From Bacillota bacterium (GTDB lineage Bacteria > Bacillota > Clostridia > Lachnospirales > Lachnospiraceae), in NCBI GenBank assembly GCA_023423335.1, contig JAFAFU010000065.1, positions 101,419-165,418 on the forward strand: a stretch of DNA of 64,000 nucleotides. The letters run 5' to 3'. The notes under the pieces are model-generated. The model ran no database searches and was not told the origin of the DNA. It worked only from the letters and a program-made list of their open reading frames with translations. Shown here in pieces: positions 9,013 through 18,522 of this stretch. Positions within the stretch are counted from its first letter, which is position 1. Each line of letters opens with the position of its first letter. The translations under genes were made by a program, and so were the position numbers.

Positions 9013-9408
9013 TTATACGATTACTGCGCCATCAATATTGGTAAAAACCTTCTCTTCCCCGTCGTTTACCGCAGTAACTACGGTATTGTTCCTGATGTTG
9101 ACGATGAAGGCGAGATTATCAACCATAACCAGTGACTCCTGAATTCCCTTCTTACCGGCTAAGCTTGCCCCGGTTTCAAGCCGCTTGAACTGATCATCCG
9201 TCAGGTCTATATTCCGGCTGGCCAAACGTTCATTCGCGTGCTTGGAGAATTTCAGTTCCCCGGTTTCTCCCTCTGCCCGTTTCTCTTTCAGAATTTCGCC
9301 AAAGGATGTTCCTATGTACGGTTTGCTGCCTGCGGCGGTATTTTTACCGGTATTCAGCCGCTCCGCCATCTGTTCTATGGAAGGAAATTGATTTATTGGA
9401 ATATTCAT
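9013..9408 (-). CDS. Flagellar operon protein of the flg_new (TIGR02530-type) family
   Basis: 131 residues. The conserved core LKFSKHANERLASRNIDLTD and the end INIRNNTVVTAVNDGEEKVF match the small flagellar operon protein found between flgD and flgE in many Firmicutes. Its exact role is not established; a link to hook assembly is inferred from position. Its ATG overlaps the flgD stop (ATGA). Confidence 0.85.
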   Translation of the reverse strand: MNIPINQFPSIEQMAERLNTGKNTAAGSKPYIGTSFGEILKEKRAEGETGELKFSKHANERLASRNIDLTDDQFKRLETGASLAGKKGIQESLVMVDNLAFIVNIRNNTVVTAVNDGEEKVFTNIDGAVIV

Positions 9409-10220
9409 ATCATTTCGCCCCCCGTTGTATCCTTGTTCTGCTCTGTTGTATCGGTTTCATCCTCCGTCGGGCCGGTCTCCTCTCCTGCTGTAATCTCAGA
9501 GTTTTTCACCGTTACTGTAACCTTGTCCTTCACCGTAGTATAATATGCATCATTGAAGACCACCGTTAGCTTGTAGGTTCCGTCCGGAAGATTTGCAAAA
9601 GCCTCCTTCTTAATGGTTACCTTACTCTCCTTAACACTGATCAGGGACGCATCAAGAAGCGCATCACCCATTACGATACCCACATTATTTGCCACGGTAT
9701 CACCTTCACCCATCTTGACCGCAAAGGTCATATCCTTTGGATTATCAGCATCAAATTCCAGTACTGTCTTATCCTTGACTCCGGGAAGCCCCTTTTCCAG
9801 AATATAAATATCATCAATGACACTGTCCAGCTTGTCGACCGGATAAAGTTGTCCGTTTATGGACATCTGGGCCTTTCCACCTGACATATTCACAAAATCG
9901 ACTCTTCCGCTGACATATTTTGAATCACCGGTCGCAGTCTCTGTTTTGACGATAACCTCCCTGCCTACCAGGGCAAATGCCTGTGAATTCGTTGATATGG
10001 TACTGAGATTCTGCATCTGCTCCAGCTGGGAAAAAGTCGCAAGCTGTGCTATGTATTCCGTATCCGTATTCGGATTTAAGGGATCCTGGTATTTCATCTG
10101 GGTTACCAGAAGCTGAAGAAATGCATCCTTGCCCAGCTCATTCTTCGGCCTGTTTTCTGAATTATTCTTCTTCGTCTGCTCTATGACACCCTCGGTAACC
10201 GTTTGTATTAAGTCGCTCAT
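9405..10220 (-). CDS. flgD: FlgD flagellar hook capping/assembly protein
   Basis: 271 residues. The N-terminal FlgD motif is clear (LGKDAFLQLLVTQMKYQDPL followed by TEYIAQLATFSQLEQMQNL). FlgD caps the growing hook. The centre and C-terminus (about 95-230) fit the usual FlgD beta domains; the last 40 residues are a Thr/Glu-rich tail (TAGEETGPTEDETDTTEQN) that goes beyond the short family form. AGGAGG precedes the ATG. Confidence 0.94.
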   Translation of the reverse strand: MSDLIQTVTEGVIEQTKKNNSENRPKNELGKDAFLQLLVTQMKYQDPLNPNTDTEYIAQLATFSQLEQMQNLSTISTNSQAFALVGREVIVKTETATGDSKYVSGRVDFVNMSGGKAQMSINGQLYPVDKLDSVIDDIYILEKGLPGVKDKTVLEFDADNPKDMTFAVKMGEGDTVANNVGIVMGDALLDASLISVKESKVTIKKEAFANLPDGTYKLTVVFNDAYYTTVKDKVTVTVKNSEITAGEETGPTEDETDTTEQNKDTTGGEMI

Positions 10221-10265
10221 CGCCGCCTCCTTTCTTAAGTTATAGAAATCCTTCCGGCATGTTTT

Positions 10266-11765
10266 TTATGCCGTTGCGTCGATATTTGTTCCTCTTAAGC
10301 CTGTAAAATCCGTAAGCATATCTTCCTGTGCTGACTCTTCCTCCATGGAAAGAGCTTCTGCCAGGCTGATTTTCTGTCCCTGCTCCTTCTTCCGGCTGAA
10401 GGCCTGATCCTCTGTTTCCGGCTGGCTGCTCTCCCCGAAGGTATAGCCGGCAATCGTAACTTCAATGGCTTCCACCTTGATGCCCTGGGTATTTAAAGTT
10501 TCCTTCAGTGTCTGCAGCTGACTTTCAATGGCTTCCTTTGTCAATTCGTTTTCAACCTTGAACTCTGCTGTCATCGCTCCATTCTTTGCCAGTACGGTAA
10601 GGCTGACTCTTCCCAGATGCTCCGGATTTAGTACCAGCTCCATCGAGGTCTGCTCCGGTTTCATGACAATCCGGATCCGTTCAACGATCTGGTCCGCAAT
10701 TTCCCGAAGCTCCGTAATCCTGCCGATATCCTGCTGTTCGCCGATTATCGTATCGCCGGAGGTTTTCGTCAGGTTATCCAGAAATACCTCGTATCTGCTT
10801 ATACGCTCCTGCTCCTTCGCCTCCTTGTCTCCGGTATCCGGCGCCGTCTGCTTGTCGCTGCCATTTCCCTCTGCCATCCGGATGACTTCCACCTCAGGTT
10901 CCCCGCCTGCTCCTGCTTCGGTCTGTCCGGGATCAGAACCTGGTTCGGTTTTTTCCGGCCTCTGTTCTGCTCCCAGGACCGCTGCCTCCCGGACCGCCGT
11001 CCCTGCCTGAGCCTTCGTGTCGGATGTGAACATCTGCTTCGTCTCCAGCTCTTCTGCAGCCGCCTTCAGCTCTTCCTCCGTTCGTACCGGAGCCGCGCCC
11101 TTAAGAATGTCTTCCACTTCCTGCACCAGCTGATTCAGTGTCTGGCCGAGTTCACCGTCCGTAAGAAAGTCCATAACGTCCGTACTTCCATACTTCTCCA
11201 ACACCAGTCTCTGCAAGCCTTCCGCATCCGTCAGCTCCGACAGCTTCAGTCCCTGATCCGCCAGCAGCTGATCAAATTCTTCGGGTGACAGCTTTAAAAT
11301 TCTCATAACCGCTTCCTGTATGGATTGCAGTATGCCAAGAATTTGTGCCAGCATTTCATCCCCGCCGGAATTCTCATCCTGACCGTCCACGGCCTCTTCC
11401 GCCGGTGCTCCTGCCGCATCCGAGGCTTTCGCATTTTCCATGGAAGCCTTCAGCTGACAGGTCGCAGCCGTGGTTTTATCCGGACCTTCTTCTGTCTTCG
11501 TCTTGTCTGCATTGCCCTTGTCCACAGCTACAGCTTCCTCATCCGTATTCTTCTTTGTTTTGCTGATATCATCGGTTCTGTCCTTACCTCGTGCACCATC
11601 CGTATCCAGCCTCTTTGCTTTCGCATCAGTACTGTCCATGCCCTTAAGATTATCATCCATGAACGTTCCGAAGCTATTGCCCTTCTGCCTCGTCTTCGGT
11701 GAAGATGTACCGGCCGCCATCCGGGACAAGTTCGCAGCCTGCGTCATTACGCTCTGCGTCATCAT
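10266..11765 (-). CDS. fliK: FliK flagellar hook-length control protein
   Basis: 499 residues, mostly hydrophilic and low in complexity (Lys/Asp/Glu/Ala rich, about residues 20-330), as expected for the ruler part of FliK. The C-terminal hook-length domain is visible: MELVLNPEHLGRVSLTVLAK then AEFKVENELTKEAIESQLQ. FliK measures hook length and switches export specificity. It lies just before flgD, as is standard. Confidence 0.9.
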   Translation of the reverse strand: MMTQSVMTQAANLSRMAAGTSSPKTRQKGNSFGTFMDDNLKGMDSTDAKAKRLDTDGARGKDRTDDISKTKKNTDEEAVAVDKGNADKTKTEEGPDKTTAATCQLKASMENAKASDAAGAPAEEAVDGQDENSGGDEMLAQILGILQSIQEAVMRILKLSPEEFDQLLADQGLKLSELTDAEGLQRLVLEKYGSTDVMDFLTDGELGQTLNQLVQEVEDILKGAAPVRTEEELKAAAEELETKQMFTSDTKAQAGTAVREAAVLGAEQRPEKTEPGSDPGQTEAGAGGEPEVEVIRMAEGNGSDKQTAPDTGDKEAKEQERISRYEVFLDNLTKTSGDTIIGEQQDIGRITELREIADQIVERIRIVMKPEQTSMELVLNPEHLGRVSLTVLAKNGAMTAEFKVENELTKEAIESQLQTLKETLNTQGIKVEAIEVTIAGYTFGESSQPETEDQAFSRKKEQGQKISLAEALSMEEESAQEDMLTDFTGLRGTNIDATA

Positions 11766-11912
11766 TGATCTGCTTTCCTCCTTTCTTCCAGGTCTGTATC
11801 CAGTATTTCGTTCCGGGAATGCCTTGCCATATTCTCCCGGTTCCTGTCTGCAGTCCCTGTCATATTATCTATTACAACGGGAATTTACCCCGGTGTAAGC
11901 TATGGAAAGAGT

Positions 11913-11945
11913 TTTTCTCCACTATTATGCCGGCTGTGGAGAAAA
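11913..11945 (-). other. Intercistronic hairpin after the MotE-like gene
   Basis: A perfect 10-bp inverted repeat TTTTCTCCAC/GTGGAGAAAA with a 13-nt spacer starts 1 nt after the MotE-like stop codon in the gap before fliK. There is no U-tract in the operon direction, so it is more likely an mRNA processing or partial attenuation structure than a full terminator. The rest of the 181-nt gap shows only the fliK ribosome binding site. Confidence 0.6.
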
Positions 11946-11946
11946 G

Positions 11947-12711
11947 TTATTTGTCCGCCAGCTTCTCGGCATCCATATCCAGCATCTTCTTCGTTATCTT
12001 TGCTGCTACGATATTGTTCATCTCGGCCAGAATTTCAGCACTCTCCTTCGGCTTCATGGCCAGTAAAATTTGGGCTACCGCTTCCACATCTGCGGTCATG
12101 GTCTCCATAATGAGGGCTGCCGCTTTCGGATCCATATTCTTATAGATATTCGCCTTTTCCTGGATCGCATCGGAATACCGCAGTTGCTCTACGACCTGCC
12201 GGTAAATCAATTCGGCGTTGGCCGGGTTGATTTCCTCGTAATATTTCTTATACTCCTCTAAACCGGGAGCTGCTGCCGCAAATACGACATTTTTATCGAA
12301 TTCCTTCTGCCTCTCCTCGAATTCCAGCTGATTTTCTTCAAAAACCTTAAGCCGGTCTATTTCAGCCTGGAGCTCATCGATCGTTCCCCCTTCATCCTCG
12401 GTGCTCCGGTTCATATCTGCGATCTGCTGCTCTAGTTCCAGTATCCTTGCCACTGCTTTCGGCAGGGAATCATAGGCATAATCATTCTCTTTTGCCAATT
12501 GTTCATCCGAAATATCAGGAAGTATCCTATTGATCAACGGCACATCCTTTAATATCGGTCTCAATACACCGGAACCAAAACCACCGACATCCAGCTTGAT
12601 CAGCATTCCGAAGATAGCAAACCATATGAGGGCAATCAGCAGGGCTATCAGGATGGTTAATACCTTATTACCTTCCTTTTTTTCTTTTGCCTCAGCCTTT
12701 TCCTTTGCCAT
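11947..12711 (-). CDS. MotE-like flagellar protein with MgtE N-terminal type domain
   Basis: 254 residues. A charged N-terminus is followed by one membrane helix (about 20-42), a coiled coil (about 85-135, EDEGGTIDELQAEIDRLKVF) and a C-terminal domain resembling the MgtE intracellular N domain (MDPKAAALIMETMTADVEAV ... AEILAEMNNIVAAKITKKML). Proteins of this design sit next to fliJ in many flagellar operons and act as stator or export chaperones (MotE family). It overlaps the start of fliK's upstream gap on one side and fliJ by 1 nt on the other. Confidence 0.8.
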   Translation of the reverse strand: MAKEKAEAKEKKEGNKVLTILIALLIALIWFAIFGMLIKLDVGGFGSGVLRPILKDVPLINRILPDISDEQLAKENDYAYDSLPKAVARILELEQQIADMNRSTEDEGGTIDELQAEIDRLKVFEENQLEFEERQKEFDKNVVFAAAAPGLEEYKKYYEEINPANAELIYRQVVEQLRYSDAIQEKANIYKNMDPKAAALIMETMTADVEAVAQILLAMKPKESAEILAEMNNIVAAKITKKMLDMDAEKLADK

Positions 12712-13172
12712 TATCTGTCCTCCTCGTTCTGTACAGGATTACTGTATTGGAAGCTGTTCAGCTCATCCACTTCTTTTCTTTCTTCTGCATCAAATTCCAG
12801 TAAATAATTCTCCCAGGCTTTCTCCTTGAGCTTTTCCTGGGTTTTTCGCTCCACCATCGCATTGTTCAGACGAATTCTGGCTACCTCCAGCCTTTGTTCC
12901 GCATTCTTTACAACGGTTAACTGCTGGCTGATCTTCTGTTCCATAATTTCTATTGCCGCCGCTGTATGTTTGATTTTCATCAGATCCAGCTTAGCCTTCC
13001 GAAGCCCCCGTTCTTCCTCCTGATAGAAAGCCTTTTTTTTCCGAAGCTCTGCCAGCTTCTCTTCCTCCTTAGTCAGACGGAGTCTGGCATTACCATAGGC
13101 GATTTTGGCCTGCTCCTCCAGCTTCAGCTTAACCTGCAGCAAATTTTCAAGATTATATCGAAATTTCTTCAT
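12711..13172 (-). CDS. fliJ: FliJ flagellar export chaperone
   Basis: 153 residues that are almost entirely heptad-like coiled coil (MKKFRYNLENLLQVKLKLEE, then long Glu/Lys/Leu stretches). Size, composition and position directly after fliI are those of FliJ, the central stalk of the export ATPase complex. The gene overlaps fliI by 4 nt and the next gene by 1 nt. Confidence 0.92.
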   Translation of the reverse strand: MKKFRYNLENLLQVKLKLEEQAKIAYGNARLRLTKEEEKLAELRKKKAFYQEEERGLRKAKLDLMKIKHTAAAIEIMEQKISQQLTVVKNAEQRLEVARIRLNNAMVERKTQEKLKEKAWENYLLEFDAEERKEVDELNSFQYSNPVQNEEDR

Positions 13173-14482
13173 ACCTGATCAAAGATCTCCTTTAACATCT
13201 CTATCTCGTCCTCAAAGCTGTGCTTTTCATTTACCTCCTGCTGCAGGAAGTCATTCACCTGTTTGATCTTTGAGATCGCATAATCGATGTCGGGATTAGA
13301 GCCGCTTTTATAGGCACCTATGTTAATCAGATCCTCCGCATCCTGGTAGGTCGCCAGAACGCTCTTCAGCTTGCCGGCTGCCGTCTTATGTTCCCTGGTA
13401 ACGATGGAGCTCATAACACGAGAAATACTTTGAAGGATGTCAATCGCCGGATAATGGTTTTTATGTCCCAGCTTTCTGGATAGCATGATGTGCCCGTCCA
13501 GAATACTTCTCGCCGTATCGGTAATTGGTTCATTAAAATCGTCTCCATCCACCAAAACCGTATACAGACCGGTAATGGACCCCTTGTCAGACCTTCCGGC
13601 CCGCTCTAAGAGCTTGGGCATCTCAGAATAAACACTCGGCGGATAACCTCTGGACACCGGGGGCTCACCGGAAGCTAATCCGATTTCCCTTTGCGCCATG
13701 GAGAAACGGGTCAGGGAATCCATCATGAGGAGAACATCCTTCCCCTGATCCCTGAAATATTCTGCTATAGCAGTTGCCGTCTTGGCGGCCTTCTTACGGA
13801 TCAATGCCGGCTTATCCGAGGTTGCTATCACAACGACGGAACGTCTCATACCCTCTTCGCCCAAGTCCCGTTCAATAAATTCACGAACCTCCCTGCCCCG
13901 CTCACCGATCAGGGCAATGACATTGATATCGGCTTTCGTATTCCTCGCGAACATACCAAGAAGGGTGCTCTTGCCGACTCCGCTACCGGCGAATATGCCA
14001 ATTCGCTGACCCTTACCGACGGTCAGCATGGAATCAACCGCTTTCACCCCAAGGGGCAATACTTCATCTATAATTTGCCGTTTCATCGGATCCGGCGGCG
14101 CCGACTCCGATGGATAGAAACGGTTTAAGGACAGTACTGTGCCATCCATCGGATAGCCCAGACCATCCAGGGTCTTACCCAGTAATTCTTCCCCCACGGG
14201 TACCTTGAAGGAGGAGCCGGAATTTTCGACCAGGCTGCCAATTCCAACCCCCGTCATATCATCATACGGCATCAATAAAACACGGTTTTCACGGAAGCCT
14301 ACTACCTCTGCAATCTTCTTCTGCAACCGGTTATCCCCGGTAATATAGCAAACATCATTTAAGTTTGAAGCCGGCCCGGTTGCCTCAATGGTGAGTCCTA
14401 CCATCTTGCTGACCCTGCCGATTTCTCTCACATAGCTTTTATTAAGTAACTGCCTGTACTTATCAAAATCGACCAAATTCAT
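13169..14482 (-). CDS. fliI: FliI flagellum-specific export ATPase
   Basis: 437 residues of the F1-beta-like type III ATPase family. Walker A is GSGVGKS at residues 166-172; the Walker B segment is KDVLLMMDSLTRFSMAQREI and the family signature PPSVYSEMPKLLERAGR is intact. FliI hexamers energise flagellar protein export together with FliH and FliJ. It is separated from fliH by an unusually long, hairpin-rich 203-nt gap. Confidence 0.97.
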   Translation of the reverse strand: MNLVDFDKYRQLLNKSYVREIGRVSKMVGLTIEATGPASNLNDVCYITGDNRLQKKIAEVVGFRENRVLLMPYDDMTGVGIGSLVENSGSSFKVPVGEELLGKTLDGLGYPMDGTVLSLNRFYPSESAPPDPMKRQIIDEVLPLGVKAVDSMLTVGKGQRIGIFAGSGVGKSTLLGMFARNTKADINVIALIGERGREVREFIERDLGEEGMRRSVVVIATSDKPALIRKKAAKTATAIAEYFRDQGKDVLLMMDSLTRFSMAQREIGLASGEPPVSRGYPPSVYSEMPKLLERAGRSDKGSITGLYTVLVDGDDFNEPITDTARSILDGHIMLSRKLGHKNHYPAIDILQSISRVMSSIVTREHKTAAGKLKSVLATYQDAEDLINIGAYKSGSNPDIDYAISKIKQVNDFLQQEVNEKHSFEDEIEMLKEIFDQV

Positions 14483-14540
14483 CCAGCCCGCTTTCTATCT
14501 CTGTATGTAAAGAATCAGCCTGTCCCTGAACTAATTCTTT

Positions 14541-14658
14541 GAATAGCCCTATTGATTAAGGACTGCCTGTAAATGGATAGCCCTGTTTTTTAAGGCCATC
14601 AGATAATCCCGCTTTTCAGGATTATCCCAATGAATAAACCTGTTTTATAGGTTTATTC
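14541..14658 (-). repeat. Four degenerate tandem hairpin units between fliH and fliI
   Basis: Units of about 27-34 nt, each built on GRATA..CC, a T-rich loop and GG..TATC. The last two are perfect hairpins: GATAATCC/GGATTATC (8 bp, 14602-14626, 9-nt loop) and GAATAAACC/GGTTTATTC (9 bp, 14632-14658, 9-nt loop). The second unit pairs GATAGCC/GGCCATC with one mismatch (14576-14600); the first (from 14541) is degenerate. There is no gene in the gap. Confidence 0.75.
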
Positions 14659-14685
14659 TATATTATCGGCATATTTCGTCAAAAA

Positions 14686-15465
14686 CTATAGCCCTCCGAG
14701 AAGCTTAAGATCGTTAATCAGATTTGTCAGCTGGACATCCAGGCTGCAGTTAATCACCTTTAGATCCGTTTCTATCAGACACTGGTTCTTTGAAAGTCCG
14801 GAGTCCTCTGTAATATACAGGGTAACCTCCCTGCCCGACAAGCCAATCAGATAATCCCTCCGGCCTGCGACCAGCTCATAATCCTCCTTGCTGATCCTGA
14901 TCGTATAACTATCTGCTTTATCCAGCTCCAGAAAGGCCTTCTCAACCAGGTACAGAATAACATCCCTCTGTTCTTCTACCAGGATACCGGTAAGCTTTTC
15001 GATCAGATCGGCGAGTAACCCGGCCGTCTTCGGCTCCAACTGTGCCAGCCGGGTCTGATATTCCTCACTTAGCTTCAACTTTTGCTGCTCCAGCTCTGCC
15101 AGTTTTTTCTGATATTCCGTCGCACTCTGCCGCAGCCCGTCTTCATACCCTGTTTTCTTAGCCAGGGCAGATGCCTCCGCCTTCATCTGTTCTGCTTCCA
15201 GCCGGGCTTTATCAAGAATTGCTTTGGCTTCCCTTCTTGCATCCTCAAGGATTTTCGCCGTTTTTTCCTGAGTCTCCGCTTCGGTGGGAAGCTGCTCTAC
15301 CACTACGGCCTTTATGCCTTCCACAAAGCCGCAGGGCTCTTCCGCGGGAGCAATCCTGAAATTTCTCTTCTCATTGATATCGGAATCCCTTTTTAAATGG
15401 GTATCAATCGTGATTGCGGCTTCTTCTTCAAACCGGACGGAATAAGCTTTAATTACATTAGACAA
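14686..15465 (-). CDS. fliH: FliH flagellar export regulator
   Basis: About 259 residues from the chosen TTG start (MSNVIKAYSVRFEEE). A long coiled coil (about 75-150, rich in Ala/Glu/Lys) precedes a C-terminal FliH/V-ATPase-E-like domain. FliH binds and restrains FliI. The frame also allows a GTG at 15477, but GGAGG abuts that codon, while the TTG is 11 nt away and matches the usual FliH N-terminus. Either start overlaps the fliG stop. Confidence 0.88.
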   Translation of the reverse strand: MSNVIKAYSVRFEEEAAITIDTHLKRDSDINEKRNFRIAPAEEPCGFVEGIKAVVVEQLPTEAETQEKTAKILEDARREAKAILDKARLEAEQMKAEASALAKKTGYEDGLRQSATEYQKKLAELEQQKLKLSEEYQTRLAQLEPKTAGLLADLIEKLTGILVEEQRDVILYLVEKAFLELDKADSYTIRISKEDYELVAGRRDYLIGLSGREVTLYITEDSGLSKNQCLIETDLKVINCSLDVQLTNLINDLKLLGGL

Positions 15466-16477
15466 CGATCTCGTCACCTCCGCCTCTGGAAATTATGATT
15501 TCAGAGGAATCCTCCAGTTTTCTTATAATATTAACAATTCTCTGCTGTGCCTCTTCCACATCCTTAAGCCGGACAGGGCCCATATATTCCATGTCCTCCT
15601 TAATCATGGCAGCCAGACGCTTCGACAGATTGTTAAAGATAACATTCTGTACTTCTTCATTGGAGCCCTTAAGAGCAACTGCCAATTCGTTATTGTCAAC
15701 CTCCCTGAGAACTCTCTGGATGGATTTATCATCCAGGCTTAAGATATCCTCAAATACGAACATCTTTCTCCTGATTTCATCTGCAAGCTCAGGCTCTTCA
15801 ATTTCCAGGGTTTCCATGATATGCTTCTCTGTTCCGCGATCCACCGTATTTAAGATCTCTACGATAGAGTCCACGCCACCGACAATCGTGTAATCCTGGT
15901 TTACTAAAGATGCCAGCTTACGCTCCAGGACTCTCTCAACCTCCTTGATCACATCGGGTGAGGTACGATCCATCTGTGCGATACGTTTTGCAACATCAGC
16001 CTGTTTATCCGGTGTAAGGGATGAGATGATTGTAGATGCCTGGGTCGGAGACAGATAGGAAAGGATCAGAGCAATCGTCTGCGGGTGCTCATCCTGAATA
16101 AAGTTCAGTAATTGGGAAGCATCCGTCTTTCGTACAAATTCAAAGGGACGAACCTGCAGGGAAGCGGTCAGCTTACCGATAACATCCTTTGCCTTATCTA
16201 CACCCAGCGCCTTCTCCAACAGCTCCTTCGCATAAGCAATACCGCCCTCTGCGATATACTGCTGTGCCAGGCAGATCTCATAAAATTCATCCATGACCTG
16301 GTCTTTCGTGGCCGGTGAAATACTTCTTGTATTGGCAATCTCCAGCGTCAGTGTCTCGATTTCATCCTCCTTCAGATGCTTGAAGATGCTCGCTGATCGT
16401 TCAGGTCCAAGGGAAATCAGCAAAATCGCCGCTTTCTGGACACCGTTTATATCATTATTGATGTTTGATCTCGCCAT
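15458..16477 (-). CDS. fliG: FliG flagellar motor switch protein
   Basis: 339 residues, the normal FliG length, from MARSNINNDINGVQKAAILL. Family blocks: HPQTIALILSYLSP in the middle armadillo domain, the EHPQ motif and the C-terminal torque helix region (FVFEDILSLDDKSIQRVLRE). FliG links the MS ring to the C ring and generates torque against MotA. The frame stays open 33 codons upstream, but GGAGG precedes 16477 by 5 nt. The 46-nt repeat at 16483-16528 lies in that upstream part. Confidence 0.97.
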   Translation of the reverse strand: MARSNINNDINGVQKAAILLISLGPERSASIFKHLKEDEIETLTLEIANTRSISPATKDQVMDEFYEICLAQQYIAEGGIAYAKELLEKALGVDKAKDVIGKLTASLQVRPFEFVRKTDASQLLNFIQDEHPQTIALILSYLSPTQASTIISSLTPDKQADVAKRIAQMDRTSPDVIKEVERVLERKLASLVNQDYTIVGGVDSIVEILNTVDRGTEKHIMETLEIEEPELADEIRRKMFVFEDILSLDDKSIQRVLREVDNNELAVALKGSNEEVQNVIFNNLSKRLAAMIKEDMEYMGPVRLKDVEEAQQRIVNIIRKLEDSSEIIISRGGGDEIVV

Positions 16478-16482
16478 ATTAA

Positions 16483-16528
16483 CCTCCATGCTGCCGATAC
16501 GCGCGAATCCTGGCGTCAGCACAATATT
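16483..16528 (-). repeat. 46-bp leader repeat, copy 1 (before fliG)
   Basis: This 46-bp stretch is identical at 40 of 46 positions to 22863-22908 in front of topA. Both copies end in the GGAGG ribosome binding site of the next gene and contain GGCGTCAGCACAATATT. Both read in frame as a peptide of the form NIVLTPxFAxIGSME, although each lies upstream of the conserved protein start. See findings. Confidence 0.85.
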
Positions 16529-16566
16529 AATGCCGGGCATCCTATCAGAATCTATTATTACAGGTA

Positions 16567-18159
16567 TTAGCTCCACTCTTCATTCAGCCAGTTACGCAGC
16601 AACTGAGCTACGGCATCCGGCTTTTCGTCCACAAATTTTTCAATCATCTTGCGGACCTCTGAAACCTCATTGAAATCAATATCCTCAATGGATTGGTTCT
16701 CCTTCGTCGTGGCAAGAAGCTGCTCTACGGATAATTCAGGCTCCAGCTCGGTAACCTCTACGGGCCCAAAGCCCCTAAACACTACAAACAGGATCAGAGC
16801 CACAATCAATGCGGCCAGGATATACTGCAGGTAATCGGTAAAGCTTCTGCGTACAACTAACTTCGGCACAAAGACCGGCTGCTCGATTGCGGAAATTTGT
16901 ATCTTATCTTCTGAAATACCGGTAGCCATAGAAACCATCGTAATCAGTTCCGGGTCCACCGTCAGTTTGATATCTTTATTGTTTGCCAATACATATTCAT
17001 CAAAGGTGATATCCTCCAGTAAACCCTGCCGCTCCAGGTCCTCTTCTTTATAGGTGATCAGCTTGCGAAGTACCATGCTGACAGAGGAATTGGCCGAATC
17101 AATCGCTCCGACCTCATACTCCGTGTTAGTCACCCTCTCATTCGGCAGATAATCGTATTCTTCTATCTCAACACTGCCCGTAGTAGAGGAAGAATCCTCC
17201 AGCATATAGCCTTCTTCATCATTGGAGGTGGTCCCGGGTATTCCGCCGGAGTTTCCGGCATTTTCAGAACTGTAGGTATAGCTATGGCTGTACACACCCT
17301 GCTCTTCCCCTTCTGCAGGCAGATATTCCGTGTACATTTCCGTAACTCTTTTATTATCAACAACCAGGTGCGGTGCGATCTCTACATCATCATAACCGCT
17401 CTTTAACAACAGCATATACAGATTATTCACAAAGGTATTCCTGAGGCGTTCCCGGTAATCCTCATTGCTGTTGGCAGCACCGGAGTACAGATCCTTGCCT
17501 CCGCCATACAACAGATTGCCGTACTGGTCTGCTACCTTCACCTTATCCGGAGTACTGTTGCCGATGACATTCGATACTACCTGCGCTATGGTTTCGGCTG
17601 TTTTTGGCTCAAAATCATCATTCGTGGTAAGCAGAACACTGGCATTTGTCTCCTGTTTCGGAGTCAGAATGGTATTCGTGGCTTCTACGGGGATATAATA
17701 AACCTGTGCATTATTTACCCCTTCCATCGTTATGATATAGTTACGCAGCTGGTTCTGCAGATAGAGATTAAGCTTCAGGGTACGGTCGCTGTTGGTCGTA
17801 CTGAGGCTGTTGTTCAGAAGCTCGTCCAGTGTAATGCCGGTGGAGGGCATGTCATTGCTGGCAAGCAGAAGAACTGCATCGGAGTATCTCTTAAGATCTA
17901 CCGATACAGTCAGATGATCGGATCCTAATTTATATCGTATTCCTTCCTCTTTCAATAACTCTGTAACTTTGCTGGCATCCTTCGCGGTCTCTGTAATCGT
18001 CAGTTCTTCATATTGTACTTTATTCGTTATTACAACCAAAACAATAAAAGCAAATAGAACGGCACAGAATACGCTGATAATTACGGTCTTCTGTTTACTG
18101 GTATATTTGTTCCATATCCCTAACAGCTGCTTTGGTATTTGTTTCAATCTGTCTGCCAT
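16567..18159 (-). CDS. fliF: FliF flagellar M-ring protein
   Basis: 530 residues. Two membrane helices flank a large periplasmic-side domain (about residues 24-46 and 441-462). The YscJ-like repeats (YEELTITETAKDASKVTELL, ELLNNSLSTT) and the ring-building motif region ATNTILTPKQETNASVLL are clear. The C-terminal cytoplasmic tail (EKPDAVAQLLRNWLNEEWS) is the FliG-binding element. FliF forms the MS ring, the base of the flagellum. Confidence 0.97.
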   Translation of the reverse strand: MADRLKQIPKQLLGIWNKYTSKQKTVIISVFCAVLFAFIVLVVITNKVQYEELTITETAKDASKVTELLKEEGIRYKLGSDHLTVSVDLKRYSDAVLLLASNDMPSTGITLDELLNNSLSTTNSDRTLKLNLYLQNQLRNYIITMEGVNNAQVYYIPVEATNTILTPKQETNASVLLTTNDDFEPKTAETIAQVVSNVIGNSTPDKVKVADQYGNLLYGGGKDLYSGAANSNEDYRERLRNTFVNNLYMLLLKSGYDDVEIAPHLVVDNKRVTEMYTEYLPAEGEEQGVYSHSYTYSSENAGNSGGIPGTTSNDEEGYMLEDSSSTTGSVEIEEYDYLPNERVTNTEYEVGAIDSANSSVSMVLRKLITYKEEDLERQGLLEDITFDEYVLANNKDIKLTVDPELITMVSMATGISEDKIQISAIEQPVFVPKLVVRRSFTDYLQYILAALIVALILFVVFRGFGPVEVTELEPELSVEQLLATTKENQSIEDIDFNEVSEVRKMIEKFVDEKPDAVAQLLRNWLNEEWS

Positions 18160-18197
18160 TATCCCGTACTCCTTAAGAATTTATTAATTCCCCTCGA

Positions 18198-18509
18198 TCA
18201 GAACTGCAGATTCATAATCTCTTTATAGGCGTCCAATACCTGGTTCCTGATTGCGACGGTATATTGTATTGCGAGATTAGCTTTCTGCTGCGCAATCTGT
18301 AAATCGTGGGTATTGTCCGTAAGGCCGAGAGCATATGACATTTCTGCTTCTTCGGCGGCATTGGTATAATTATTGGTCTCTTCCACAAGTCCCTTCGCTG
18401 CCTCGAACAGACTTTCAAAAGTCGCATTGCGGTTTTCCTTGGCAGAAGAGGCCGAATCTATTGCATATTTACTAAAATTCGTTAAATCTCCGACTGATGT
18501 AATGTTCAT
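18198..18509 (-). CDS. fliE: FliE flagellar hook-basal body complex protein
   Basis: 103 residues, the family size, with the C-terminal motif KANLAIQYTVAIRNQVLDAY followed by EIMNLQF. FliE joins the MS ring to the rod. GGAGG lies 6-7 nt before the ATG. It stands between flgC and fliF as in most flagellar operons. Confidence 0.95.
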   Translation of the reverse strand: MNITSVGDLTNFSKYAIDSASSAKENRNATFESLFEAAKGLVEETNNYTNAAEEAEMSYALGLTDNTHDLQIAQQKANLAIQYTVAIRNQVLDAYKEIMNLQF

Positions 18510-18522
18510 CTCTTACCTCCGG

